From Rattus norvegicus (lineage: Eukaryota > Chordata > Mammalia > Rodentia > Muridae): DNA of 64,000 nucleotides. The stretch spans positions 74,034,924 through 74,098,923 of the forward strand of contig NC_086024.1 in assembly GCF_036323735.1 (NCBI RefSeq), in the 5' to 3' direction. The notes under the pieces were generated by a model. That model made no database searches and was not told the origin of the DNA. It saw only the letters and a program-made list of their open reading frames with translations. Below, piece after piece: positions 23,881 through 35,308 of the stretch (its first letter is position 1; every line of letters starts with the position of its first letter). Position numbers and translations under genes: made by a program.

Positions 23881-25364
23881 GAAAGGAAGTAAGCTAAACA
23901 ATGAGCCTGATAGGCTTTTGTACTGTGATATCAGGAAATTAACCCAAAATTCCTGTGGAGCCCACGTTAAGAGAATCTGAGCTTCCTGTGGTGGTAGATA
24001 TCAAAAGTAACCACAAACCCTTGCTAGCCAGCATCAAAGAGCCATATGGCCTTAGCGTGGTAATTCATAACACAAACCAAATACATTTTATCAATTCCAG
24101 TATCAATAAGCAACACATCAAACCAGGAATTTAGCCCAAAATATCTCAATCTGTCAAACTCTCTACCCGGAGCCACAGATTTTTATTTAACCTTAATAAC
24201 TTCTATAATATATGCCTGCATTCACTCTCCCTGGTGTTACAGACATTTATCACAACTCTCTACTTGGAGTTAGTGACCAATTTTTCCCTGTCTAAGTTCC
24301 AAACCATAGATGAAAATCCCCAATGATTCCACCACGTGATTCGGGTAATCTCTGTACTCTCCTTAAAACAAACTTTAACACCTTCTATCAATTCTAAAAC
24401 CAACAAACAACTTAAAACTCAGGACTTTAGCCCAAAATATATCCATCTGTTAAGCTCTCTACCCAGAGCCACAGATTTTTCTTTAACCTCAATAATTTCT
24501 ACAATATATGCCTGCATTCACTCTGCCTGGTGTTACAGACATTTCATCACAACTCTCTACTTGGAGTTAGTGACTAATTTTTCCCTATCTAAGTTCTGAA
24601 CTGTGGATGAAAATCCCCACCTGATTCAGGTAATCTCTTTACTCTCTTCTTTCTAAAAACAAACTCAATCACCTTTTAGTAATGCCTGTAATTAAGAAGT
24701 AGCTTGTCTAACTAGGATTTCAACCCCAAATTCCCGTGGAGCCCACATTAAAAAGAATGAGTGTCCTGAAATACTTTCTAAACAACTTTCTTTAAAAAGC
24801 AGCTTTTAATCCCTAACTTTCTGATCTACCATACTTCTCACACAGCAGGGGACCTACAGCCTGCCAGCCCAGGTGGCTTCCCCATTTCATTGTTTGAATT
24901 CCCCACACTTAAGATATCACATGACTTAACTTGGCACCGGCCTCCTCTTACTTAGAAAATAAAAACTTTCTCTCAACTCTTAGGATTACTAGTGGATTCT
25001 TGCCCATCACCTTGGCTCGCCATCTGTTGTTGTAAAAATATAAAAATAAAAAAGTAACGGTTGTCTTTTACCCGGCTGGTTCTACACCTCGGTGCCCCAA
25101 GCTATCTGCTAGATATCTTGGTGGAAACACAGCCCAACTTCGCGGTGGCCCAGACCAGTCGCCCCACACTCCATTACATTACTTAAATCTACACATTAAA
25201 GAACACACAACACAATAATCTTTGACCCAATTGGTAAGATATAATTGCCCACTTAAACATACAAAGCCCAGTACCATCCATCCCTTAGGAACATTGATAA
25301 CAACCTGTAAATACACAGAGCAGAATCTTAACATCACCTGCCATGGCTTCTCTCCTCTCTCTGT
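23881..25364. repeat. Unassigned 1.5-kb repeat-like block with internal duplications (possible LTR/ERV-derived)
   Basis: A block sandwiched between L1b and L1c. Two units about 297 bp apart are similar: 24080-24365 and 24376-24655 share tttagcccaaaatat, gagccacagatttttttt-like, tatgcctgcattcactct and ctctctacttggagttagtg. Outside them a second pair matches: 23944 and 24729 share the phrase tggagcccac with a similar lead-in. The layout is thus X-A-B-X'. The right part (24950-25200) holds CpG-containing sequence (cttggctcgccatctgttgt, aacttcgcggtggcccagac). This resembles an LTR or ERV leader, but I do not recognise the family, and no protein domain is visible. Confidence 0.5.
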
Positions 25365-26738
25365 CCAGTAAGGTTTCTTTTATGTGTGTAGGTGCCCTTA
25401 TATTTGGAGAATAGATATTTAGGATTGAGAGTTCATCTTGGTGGATTTTTCCTTTGATGAATATGAAGTGTCGTTCCTTATCTTTTTTGATGACTTTTGG
25501 TTGAAAATCGATTTTATTCGATATTAGAATGGCTACTCCAGCTTCCTTTTTCAGACCATTTGCTTGGAAAGTTTTTTTCCAGCCTTTTACTCTGAAGTAG
25601 TGTCTGTCTTTTCTCTGAGGTGTGTTTCCTGTAGGCAGCAAAATATTGGGTCTTCATTGTGTATCCAGTTTATTAATCTGTTTCTTTTTATTGGGGAGTT
25701 GAGTCCATTGATGTTGAGAGATATTAAGGAATAGTGATTGTTGCTTCCTGTTATATTCATGTTTGGATGTGAGGTTATGTTTTTGTGCTTTTCTTCTCTT
25801 TGTTTTGTTGTGAAACAATTACTTTCTTGCTTTTTCTAGGGTGTAGCTTGCCTCCTTATGTTGGGCTTTATCATTTATTATCCTTTGTAGGGCTGGATTT
25901 GTAGAAAGATATTGTTTAAATTTGGTTTTGTCATGGAATATCTTGGTTTCTCCATCTATGTTAATTGAGAGTTTTGCAGGATACAGTAACCTGGTCTGGC
26001 ATTTGTATTTTCTTAGGGTCTGTATGACATCTGTCCAGGATCTTCAGGCTTTCATAGTCTCTGGTGAGAAGTCTGGTGTAATTCTGATAGGTCTGCCTTT
26101 TTATGTTACTTGACCTTTTTCCCTTACTGCTTTTAATATTCTTTCTTTGTTTTGTGCATTTGGTGTTTTGCCTATTATGTGACCTGAGAAGTTTCTTTTC
26201 TGGTCCAATCTATTTGGAGTTCTGCAGTCTTCTTGTATGTTTATGGGCATCTCTTTCTTTAGATTAGGGAAGTTTTGTTCTATGATTTTGTTGAAGATAT
26301 TTACTGGTCCTTTGAATTGAGAGTCTTCACTGTCTTCTATACCTATTATCCTTAGGTTTGATCTTCTCATTGAGTCCTGGATTTCCTGTATGTTTTGGGC
26401 CAGTGTCTTTTTCCATTTTACATTATCTTTGACAGTTGTGTCGATGATTTCTATGGAATCTTCTGCTCCTAAGATTCTCTCTTCTATCTCCTGCTTTCTC
26501 TTGGTGATGCTTGTATCTAGGCTCCTTGTTTCTTCCTTTGGTTTCCTATATCCAGGGTTATCTCCCTTTGTGCTTTCTTTATTGCTTCTATTTCCATTTT
26601 TAATTCCTTTACCTGTTTGATTGTGTTTTCCTGTAATTCTTTCATGGGTTTTTGCATTTTCTCTCTATAGGCTACTGCTTGTTTATTTGTGTTTCCCTGC
26701 ATTTTTCTAAGGGAGTTCTTTATGTCTTTCTTGAAGTT
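25365..26738 (-). mobile_element. L1c: internal L1 fragment (ORF1 plus start of ORF2)
   Basis: On the minus strand it reads from the ORF1 N-terminal part (26738) to ORF2 at about residue 150 (25365), with both ends lost. The ORF2 part (25641-25370) includes GWKKTFQANGLKKEAGVAIL. It has no 5'UTR, 3'UTR or TSD. It lies in inverted orientation to L1a and L1b. Confidence 0.92.
25850..26738 (-). pseudogene. L1c ORF1, truncated and broken
   Basis: The coiled-coil part (26702-26517) holds one unit of the 66-bp type. The RRM part RRSNLRIIGIEDSED is at 26370-26320. A TAA at 26103-26101 replaces the Tyr codon of other copies, at the same position as in L1a. The C-terminal domain continues below 26100. 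It also has frameshifts between 26520 and 26370. Confidence 0.88.
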
Positions 26739-26889
26739 GACAGGACCTTTTCTTAATCTGTTCCCTCCACACTGAAGGGAACATGAGACCGGGACAGCAA
26801 GTTTTTGTTACCTGGCGTCTCTCAGCTATTCAGGTCCTGAATCCATCAGGACAAGTGTCAAGGTAGTGACAGACTGAAAATAGTTCTAT

Positions 26890-27020
26890 CAGCTGGAGTA
26901 TAGCATCATACACTTTTCATACTAGTGCTCAAGAGGCTTAGAGTTATAGTTGGGCTATAAGTTTGAGGTTATCTTGATATGCATATAAACAGCTTGTCTC
27001 CAGATAAAAAGGATAGATAG
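26890..27020 (+). mobile_element. Old B1-like SINE
   Basis: The order catacacttttcatactagtg, ctcaagaggcttagag, aagtttgaggttatc, cagcttgtctc follows B1, but with so many changes that a proto-B1 or another 7SL relative is possible. Confidence 0.55.
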
Positions 27021-28466
27021 CTCCCAAAAGGAGATTTATAGCATACTATGAGGATATGCCAACCAGAATTTTAAAATGCCACCATCCACCATCAACCACT
27101 GTCCCAGTTAGGACTTTCCTAAGTTAGCGAAGTGCCAGTTGTATCTCCAGAACGCTATGCAGTATATTAGAACCCATGAAACAAATCCAACCTCTCAGAC
27201 TGACTGTGTTTAGCTTTTTGTGTTTGCAGTTTGTACTTAAGACAAACTATTTAAAGGAGGATTTCTTTTTCCCCAGCGCTGACTGAATCCATTTCTTTTA
27301 GATCAAAAAATTCATGAAAGGTGAAATAGCAGAAGAAATCTTTTCATCTCACAGCATGCACAAAGCAGAGGAGGAGTCAGGAAAAGATAAAGCTCCAAGG
27401 GCATGCCTGTGGTGACCCACCTCTCCATATCACCATCATTGTCTGAATCCATCAGGAGATTATTCCACTAGATACGTAAGAGCTATGAAAAGCCAATCAT
27501 TTTCCCTGTTGACAACCAACACGGCAAAACATGAACACATGGGTAACACTTCACATCCAAGACAGAGCACTGTTATCTAAAACTTAACTTTCATAGTTAT
27601 TCTAATTCCAGATTACTAAGATAATTACCAGAGGTCCTGCAGTAAGATCAAACACTCTTCATTAACAAAATAGCAGTTGAGTTTCCTCAGATTTGAATAT
27701 TGACACATTCCAATTATTCATTTCTCAAAACACTACAAAATAAAATTTCTATGTGCCATAATTTTAAACCATCCCAAGTTAATTAAAATAAATTTTAAGT
27801 AGAGCAAAAAAATTCTTACCATAGAATGATAAATTACAAATATTGTAGAAAAATTGAGCTCAATTATCTTTTTCTTTTCAGTCTCTACCACAGCTTCTTC
27901 ATTAGAAGACTTGATAGAATGCTCAAGAAGGTTCTCTTGGTAGCTGTGTCAGACTAGTCGTCTTCTATAGATGTGACTTAGTCCCTATGACCTGAAATTA
28001 TCTATTTCTGGCTCTTTGATGAACTTCTCTTTCAAAATTCCAAAGAGTTACTAAGACATCTACTACAGCACAGGCCCCATTCTCAATGAAACTTAGAATT
28101 ATTTAGCATTTGTTCCAGGAAAAATAAAGGATGTATGTATTTCCAAAAAGTATAGCAGAGGTGGTGCAAGTGAGAACATGAAGATAATCTTGGTCTTTAT
28201 TTAGCTAATAGTCTAGTCATCCACAGAAGGGTCTACGAGTCATAATATCTTAAACCCAATACAATGTGTGAGTCTTCTCAGAGAGTATGTGGTTGTCATC
28301 TAATTTCCATCTCTAAAGAATACTGAGGGAATTGGCCCAACACGTATGTGTGTTCTCATTTTCCATGGAAAGATGCAGTCTTCTCCTAGCTCTTGGTGTC
28401 TTTTGTGTAGGCATCTTCATATCATGGTAGCCTCTTCCCCATCAGTTCTTGTGAAGTTGCTTTGGT
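27021..28466. other. No recognisable feature
   Basis: 1.4 kb of unique AT-rich sequence with no credible open frame and no identified repeat. Confidence 0.55.
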
Positions 28467-28683
28467 CAGCGGTTCTTAACTAGGTATGATTTTCATCCCT
28501 AGGGGACAACGGATGTTATCTAGAGACAGTTTTGATTTCCTCAACTGGTAGCAGGGAGTAAATAGTCTCATAGTGTGCAGACACCAGAACTGTTATCACA
28601 TTACCCACAATGCTTAGAACAAAGTCACACAAAAGCATTATTGAACCCCAGATGTCAATAGTACCAAAAATTGAGAAACCATG
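28467..28683 (+). mobile_element. MER5A-like hAT-Charlie DNA transposon fossil
   Basis: Begins cagcggttcttaac and ends attgagaaaccatg, which are inverted terminal repeats of the MER5A type. The inside has tttcatccctaggggacaac, cagttttgatttcctcaactgg, acccacaatgcttagaacaaag and cccagatgtcaatagtacc in MER5A order. This family predates the split of placental mammals, so it should be present at the same site in other species. Confidence 0.88.
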
Positions 28684-29068
28684 GACTAGGCAACTCAATT
28701 TGTTTCATAGGAAAGCTCGATAGTGGGTTCGGGTGGAAAGAAATCCTAAGGCCACTCCAGAACTACAGCAGGTACAAAGGCCTTAAAGCTCAGTTCCCTA
28801 AGCTTCAGCACAGCTGGCTCATAGAGTTCCTAGTGATACTTGCCTTCTCCGCATCCTCCTTCTCCCAGCCTTCCTTTCTCCAGCATTTGTGTTGATTGGA
28901 TGCACCTCAAAGGTTTCACATAATAATTAAATTTCCAAAAATTCAATTGAATATCCAATATTTTAAAATACTGTTTCTGATCCTTTTCTGCTGAACGCAT
29001 GCAGCACAGGAAAATGGTTTGCTAGGATTGAAAGCCAGAGGTTCCTTATTCTTCCTGTGCTTTGTGGG

Positions 29069-29074
<6 letters not shown>
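28684..29074. other. No recognisable feature
   Basis: Unique sequence between the DNA transposon and a TA repeat. Confidence 0.5.

Positions 29075-29100
<26 letters not shown>
29075..29100. repeat. (TA)n microsatellite
   Basis: Uninterrupted alternating AT. Confidence 0.95.
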
Positions 29101-29594
29101 CATTGAAGTTTTACATGTGGGATTATTCCCTGAAGAAAAATATAAAACCAGTCACTTCTTGTCTTGTAAAATTATTTCTGAGGTATCTACCTTTACTTCA
29201 CAATAATAGCAAATCTTTCCTACCATACTATTCTTGGGTTTCAGGACCCTTTGACATAGCTAGCCCTTTCTTTCAAAAGAAGCTACCCAGATGCTTGCAC
29301 TGTGGACTGTGAGTGGCAGTGAATGAAACTGTTATAGCCTCTAGGAACTTGATAATGCAGGTTTTACAGGAAAGGGACACAGTTATTCACCTAGAGTCAG
29401 TGTTAACCTTTGATGTCTGTCTCCATCTTCATCTGTGTCCTGTCTGTTGAATTCATCCACCCCACAGCTGCCAATCTTCACTGGCATCAGAACATGTTGT
29501 CTTCAGCTTCCCAACATACACTGAAGATTAGGAGTTCCCCGGGTATCCTCAACCATCATCATCAAACTGGGACTGATAACATATTACCAACCCA
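29101..29594. other. No recognisable feature
   Basis: Two short open frames are present but neither resembles a known protein. Confidence 0.5.
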
Positions 29595-30118
29595 ATTTGG
29601 GATCTATCCCATGAGCTATTACTGACACTATTACTGATGCTATGCTATACTTGCAGAAAGGAGCCTAGCATGGCAGTCCTCGGAGAGACTCGACCAACAG
29701 CTGACTGAGACAGATGCAGATAGTCAAAGCCAACCACTGCACTGAAGTTGGGGACGTGACTGAAGTCAGGGAAAGATTGAAGGAACTGAATGAAATATCA
29801 ACCCCATAGGTAGACCAACAGTGTCAACTAACTTGGACTCCTGGGAACTCCCAGAGACTAAGCTACCAAACAAAGAGCACCCACAGGCTGGTCCAAGGCC
29901 TCTGGCTCACATGTAGCAGAGAATTGCCTTTTCTGATCTCAGTGGGAGAGTATGCTCCTAATCCTGCAGAGACTTGAAGCCTCAGGGATGAGAGATTGCT
30001 GGGAGGGAAGGACCCTCTCATAACTGAAGGGGATGGGGGATGGGGGATAGGGCAAGAACTCTGTGAGGGAGGTCCTGGAGGGGGGCAACATTTGGGATAT
30101 AAGTAAATAAAATAATGA
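29595..30118 (+). mobile_element. L1 3'UTR, older rodent subfamily
   Basis: Shares with 41060-41616 the blocks gaaaggagcctagcatggca, agattgaaggaactgaa, ccaaagcctctggctc-like and the terminal aacatttgggatataagtaaataaaata. It is 5'-truncated to the 3'UTR. No TSD was found. Confidence 0.8.
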
Positions 30119-30206
30119 ACTAATAATAATTTTTAAAAAGTTCAGCCTACTATATGAAGACAACCATCAGATTATCCAGACCATATTATGTAATACAGTC
30201 TAAAAT

Positions 30207-30208
<2 letters not shown>

Positions 30209-30250
<42 letters not shown>
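30209..30250. repeat. (GT)n microsatellite, 21 units
   Basis: Perfect GT run. Confidence 0.97.
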
Positions 30251-30252
<2 letters not shown>

Positions 30253-30838
30253 TAATCCTATTTGTTCTGTTCCTCTACAGAACCCTGGCTAACAGACCAA
30301 TCTCTCAAAATTCTCATCCAACAAACAAAGCCCTATTCTTTCCCTGAATTAAAGTTACCTCCGAGATCACAGCCTCTGTTTTGAAACAAGCATGGATGCA
30401 AAAAAAGAAGTGTGGAGGGAGGGACTGAATTAGCATGCCCATTTCAGTGAGTAAGCATGGCAAAGGATGAGGGAAGAAACAGGGAAAGGCTACTTTTGTT
30501 ATTCAAGTCTCTCCATATAAAGGAAGAATAAAGAAGAGGGGAAATTTTCCCCATAAAAACAGAAAAACAACACTAAATATATATTTTGACATAAGGTCAG
30601 TGTTAACAACAGAAGGTGTCGTTGTTCTGTGGTTTCTTGCTGTTAGCAATATTTTTAATCTTGTTCCCAATAGGACAGAGACTGATTTTAAGGACACATA
30701 GCTTCCTTTCTTGGATACTTGGTACTCTAGGGACAAACTAAGAAACCTAGGGAGAAATGACAAGAGAATTTAAAAAGGGGGAAAAGCCCAGAGAGAAGAA
30801 AGACTCTTGAAATCTGAAGACTGACTCTAAAGGTGGAA
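30251..30838. other. No recognisable gene
   Basis: gttctgttcctctacagaac near 30264 resembles the end of a common rodent repeat, but the match is too short to assign. The rest is unique. Confidence 0.45.
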
Positions 30839-30839
30839 A

Positions 30840-30939
30840 TAGGAGCTGACTTGACTGTCAGCCTAGGCAATCAGTGAGCATTAAGATTCATGACAGGCCT
30901 TATCTTAAAACAAAACAAAACAAACAAACAAACAAACAA
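30840..30939 (+). mobile_element. B4/B1-related SINE fragment with (AAAAC/AAAC)n tail
   Basis: gtcagcctaggcaatcagtg ... gacaggccttatcttaaaac resembles the middle of B4 before its A-rich tail; the tail (30906-30939) is AAAAC and AAAC repeats. Confidence 0.5.
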
Positions 30940-31689
30940 AAAAGCTAGTAGAAAGCTATAAAGTCTTTTAGCAGCTCTAAAGCTTTATAGCAGCTCTAAG
31001 CTCCCTCCATAACAGCACAAGCACAACACAAGTTGCACACACACCAACATAAAACTGTTGTGTTCATTTCAGTTTTAGCTTCAAAAGCTCACATGAAAAC
31101 TTTTGAGTGACGTCTACAGAAACAGGTATGACAGGAGGAAGAAGCTGTCATGTGAGTGACGACTGGCAACCGCCTGTCACACAACACTTGAACACATGTA
31201 GTTCTGTGTTGCCATGTACAGTGTTTTATTAAATTTTCTAGAAAGGCTTTAATAAGTCAAACATACACCTCCGAAAGCTGTTAATTAACTTTTGGGGGCC
31301 CTTAGGGTGTGTGCCAGTAAATCAACAGGGTTCCTACACAGCACGATCCTGCTGAGAAACAGGAAAATGTCTGATGCTTCCAACAGTGATTAACAAATTT
31401 AGAGTCATTTAGAACTCTCAAAGTGAACTCAAATATCACCCTTCAACAGTACAACAATTTCTCCTTCTTTTGTATCCAACTGCTTTAAATCTGATTGATC
31501 TTACAGTGTTTATAGGTAGAGGACATCTTTTATCCACAGAATAGACACTGTTATCTTTCAATGACCAGAAGAAGTTTCTAAGATGAATTAATTGATAAAG
31601 AAATGAACTTTATTTTGGCTTTCATTTTCAGTCCTTGGTCATTTGTCTTTGCTGCTTTGGTCTGATAGTGGGACAGTGCATTATGAAAA
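30940..31689. other. No recognisable feature
   Basis: Unique sequence. The part at 31200-31330 has mixed composition with ttaattaa and no repeat. Confidence 0.5.
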
Positions 31690-31995
31690 GGCACGTATGC
31701 CAGAAAAGGCTGTCCATCCCATGGTAGCTGGAAAAAAAAATAGAAAAACAACAGGAGCAGGGTCTCAATATCCCCCAATAATGAAACTTCCTATAACTGT
31801 ACATCACTTACTGAAGGCTCATCCACCTCTTGGACTGGACACTAAGACTTCGACACATGGGTGGGTAAAATATGACCCCATGGTGAGTGCTTGCCTCACA
31901 TACCTGTCGCCCTGGATTCAGTTTTTAAAAACAAAGAAACATGACACTTTGGGAAACATTCAACATCTAAACTACAGCAAAGACCAAGGAAACAT
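31690..31995 (+). mobile_element. Degenerate MaLR-like LTR interrupted by a short SINE-like piece
   Basis: gggtctcaatatcccccaat ... atccacctcttggactggac ... ttcgacacatggg and, after a gap, gggaaacattcaacatctaa follow the order of MaLR LTR 3' parts. The intervening 31870-31940 holds a tRNA-SINE-like piece (gagtgcttgcctcacatacc, ccctggattcagtttttaaa). Weak identification. Confidence 0.35.
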
Positions 31996-32840
31996 TTTCG
32001 ATCCAGATATAGAGAAAACTGAAGCTGAAGTTACCTATCAGATTTGCCTAAGGACGTATTTTGCAGTTACTATGATATGACTTACATGGCAAATGTGCTT
32101 CCCCACTACACATGCGGATGCCTGTGAGAACACACCATCGGAGCTTCCAGTCTCTTTTTTAGAGGAAAAGTGGATTGGTTTACTCTAACAAGTATAGACC
32201 CACACACCGCACCGTGAATACATAGAGATGTCAAGGCCACTGTGTGAGTGTCCCCAGCTGCTGCAGGAGTTATGTCGTTTCCATCGATACCAACACCCTA
32301 AGACCTGCTCTTCACTCAGCCTACTGAATCAAAGACTGCCATTGTGCCCTATGCTTGGAATGAAAAACAAAAGCTCAGACTTGGACATTTCTAAACTTTA
32401 TTAAATTATTAGTGGGAAGAATCTATATATTATACATCCCAGTGGCCAGAACTTTTGAAGAATTTTGCTAGAGAATTGACGATTTGAAAATCAAATATAA
32501 ATCCATATATGAAACTTGCATGCAGACTTTTCTTTCAGAAACCACACTTAGCTTATATGTATACTTATCCAGATTCTCCCACTAGTCTGCAGAAATTGAG
32601 AGAGGCCATTTGATCAGGAAAGAAGAAACAGTCTGGGTTACCTAGCAGGAAGTGAGGGATACAGAGAGCAAGTCTCCAGTAAGGACACTGAACTTCTTCA
32701 TTTTGTTATCCAATTCTTGCTTATTTTATTCCTTCTCACATTTCTAGATCTGCAGTTTGTTACCTGAATGAATGAGAAACATTTTTGTTTTTCTTTTAAA
32801 ACTTCAATGGGATTAATAATTTGTCCAAGGTCAGAATTTA
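31996..32840. other. No recognisable feature
   Basis: Unique DNA up to the L1 insertion TSD. Confidence 0.5.
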
Positions 32841-32856
32841 GAAACAGCCTTTTTCT

Positions 32857-34110
32857 TTTTTTTTTCTTTTTCTTTCTTTTTTTTTTCTTTTTATTTTTTA
32901 TTAACTTGAGTATTTCTTATATACATTTCGAGTGTTATTCCCTTTCCCGGTATCCGGGCAAACATCCCCATCCCCCCTCCCCTTCCTTATCAGTGTTCCC
33001 CTCCCAACCCTCCCCCCATTGCCGCCCTCCCCCACCAGTCTAGTTCACTGGGGGTTCAGTCTTAGCAGGACCCAGGGCTTCCCCTTCCACTGGTGCTCTT
33101 ACTAGGATATTCATTGCTACCTATGAGGTCAGAGTCCAGGGTCAGTCCATGTATAGTCTTTAGGTAGTGGCTTAGTCCCTGGAAGCTCTGGTTGCTTGGC
33201 ATTGTTGTACATATGGGGTCTCGAGCCCCTTCAAGCTCTTCCAGTTCTTTCTCTGATTCCTTCAACGGGGGTCCTATTCTCAGTTCAGTGGTTTGCTGCT
33301 GGCATTCGCCTCTGTATTTGCTGTATTCTGGCTGTGTCTCTCAGGAGCGATCTACATCCGGCTCCTGTCGGTCTGCACTTCTTTGCTTCATCCTTCTTGT
33401 CTAATTGGGTGGCTGTATATGTATGGGCCACATGTGGGGCAGGCTCTGAATGGGTGTTCCTTCAGTCTCTGTTTTAATCTTTGCCTCTCTCTTCCCTGCC
33501 AAGGGTATTCTTGTTCCCCTTTTAAAGAAGGAGTGAAGCGTTCACATTTTGATCATCCGTCTTGAGTTTCGTTTGTTCTAGGGATCTAGGGTAATTCAAG
33601 CATTTGGGCTAATAGCCACTTATCAATGAGTGCATACCATGTATGTCTTTCTGTGATTGGGTTAGCTCACTCAGGATGATATTTTCCAGTTCCAGCCATT
33701 TGCCTACGAATTGCATAAAGTCGTTGTTTTTGATAGCTGAGTAATATTCCATTGTGTAGATGTACCACATTTTCCGTATCCATTCCTCTGTTGAAGGGCA
33801 TCTGGGTTCTTTCCAGCTTCTGGCTATTATAAATAAGGCTGCAATGAACATAGTGGAGCACGTGTCTTTTTATATGTTGGGGCATCTTTTGGGTATATGC
33901 CCAAGAGAGGTATAGCTGGATCCTCAGGCAGTTCAATGTCCAAATTTTCTGAGGATCCTCCAGACTGATTTCCAGAATGGTTGTACCAGTATGCAATCCC
34001 ACCAACAATGGAGGAGTGTTCCTCTTTCTCCACATCCTCGCCAGCATCTGTTGTCCCCTGAGTTTTTGATCTTAGCCATTCTCACTGGTGTGAGGTGAAA
34101 TCTCAGGGTG
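32857..34110 (-). mobile_element. 5'-truncated L1 insertion with 16-bp TSD
   Basis: A 1.25-kb insertion read on the minus strand: end of ORF2 (34110-33609), 3'UTR with polypurine tract (about 33045-32955 as C-rich on the plus strand), then a poly(A) represented by T-rich DNA with C interruptions at 32857-32905. The direct repeat gaaacagcctttttct occurs at 32841-32856 and 34111-34126. This is a textbook target-primed insertion. Confidence 0.96.
33609..34110 (-). pseudogene. L1 ORF2 C-terminal remnant
   Basis: Encodes the Cys-rich end of ORF2. A 1-bp loss in an A run near 33872 (compare 54082) splits it into two frames, joined on the genome at about 33850. It ends with the usual SGY-stop at 33609. 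There is no catalytic domain. Confidence 0.9.
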
Positions 34111-34399
34111 GAAACAGCCTTTTTCTAATTTTGCGAATGTGTGACTTCCTCTTGAACAGGCTTCCACAATGCTGTTTCGTGTTGTTACTAAAAGTAATTT
34201 ATATATCATCTTTCCCATCTCTCTGGAAACTTTCCACATTCTGTAGACTCAATTCTTGTAGTGTCTGATAAGTTTTCAAAGATTCTTATAGAATCTGATC
34301 AATACTAGACAGTAAATTCAAGATTTTAAATTTTGAAAATTTTTTCATTTTTGTTTTTTTGCTTATTTGTTTTTTTTGGGGGGGGGTTGTTTTGTTGTT

Positions 34400-34532
34400 T
34401 TGGGATGTGTTTCTTTGGGTAGCTCTGCTGTCCTGGAACTCACTCTGTAGACCAGGCTCGCCTCAAGCTCACAGAGGTCTGCCTGCCTCTGCTTCCTAAG
34501 TGCTGGAATAAAGCTGTGTGCCACCACCTGAT
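34400..34532 (-). mobile_element. B1 SINE
   Basis: On the plus strand: ctgtcctggaactcactctg, tagaccaggctcgcctcaag, tctgcctgcctctgcttcct, gtgccaccacctg, the reverse complement of B1. The preceding T/G-rich run (34355-34400) is its A-rich tail. Only moderately diverged. Confidence 0.93.
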
Positions 34533-34755
34533 TCAGTTTGAATACTTTTTTTTTAAAATTAGTTTTCTTGACTAAATTCTGGGTGTTTTTTTCTACACCA
34601 ACAAGGAATTCAAGTAGTTTTATTCAGAATTTTTTCTTAGAACATTTTTACTCATTTTAAAATGTTTATCCTACTCCCTCCCTTTTCTCAATATTATCTT
34701 TCTGGAACTTCTGTTAGTTGGAATTCTTTCCCAATGACTACATTTTCCTCCACTG

Positions 34756-34925
34756 ATTTCATTTTTAGTCTGTCCACAGTGGATTGGGGTCTGGTGCATC
34801 AATTAGCAATCAAGAAAATGCCCCACAGACATGCCCTATCTAATGAAGGCAATTCCTCAGTTAAGGTTGCTTCTTCCCAGGTGACTCTAGTTGGTGTCAC
34901 GTCAACAGATACTAACCAGCACCTC
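34756..34925 (+). mobile_element. Repeat R fragment (3' part)
   Basis: agcaatcaagaaaatgcccc, cctcagttaaggttgcttct and tgactctagttggtgtcacg match 52290-52410 and its relatives at 44650-44735 and 46755-46862. Confidence 0.7.
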
Positions 34926-35308
34926 TGAAACCACTTTCCAGACATCCAGTTACCTACATAGAATAGATAAATTCATGCCATTTCAAGTCACCTAATTTGT
35001 GACGTTCTATATGAACAGTCGAGAGCCAATACATTTTACTACCATAGTTTTAATTTATGTATAAGTGTTTATCTTATACCTAAATTTTAGAGAATTCTGT
35101 CTACACTATGAAATAATTTATTTTGTCTTTGACTACATTAAATGTGGAGTCTCATGTTTTCGGTACTGTATCAGTTCTGGTTTTTTGGTTGTAGTTGTTT
35201 TGCTTTGTTTTGTTTTCTGAAATATTTTCAGGTCTTTGTTCTTCTTCCTTTAGTCTATTAGAACATTTCCACAAAAGCCAAGTGTCTTTGACTTTATTTT
35301 GTTCTTTA
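34926..35308. other. No recognisable feature
   Basis: AT-rich, with a short (TTTTG)n patch near 35195. Confidence 0.5.

Noticed and set aside
31643..32080. 145-codon plus-strand frame, possible small gene
   Set aside because: No recognisable domain; much of it resembles a decayed LTR with a SINE-like insert.
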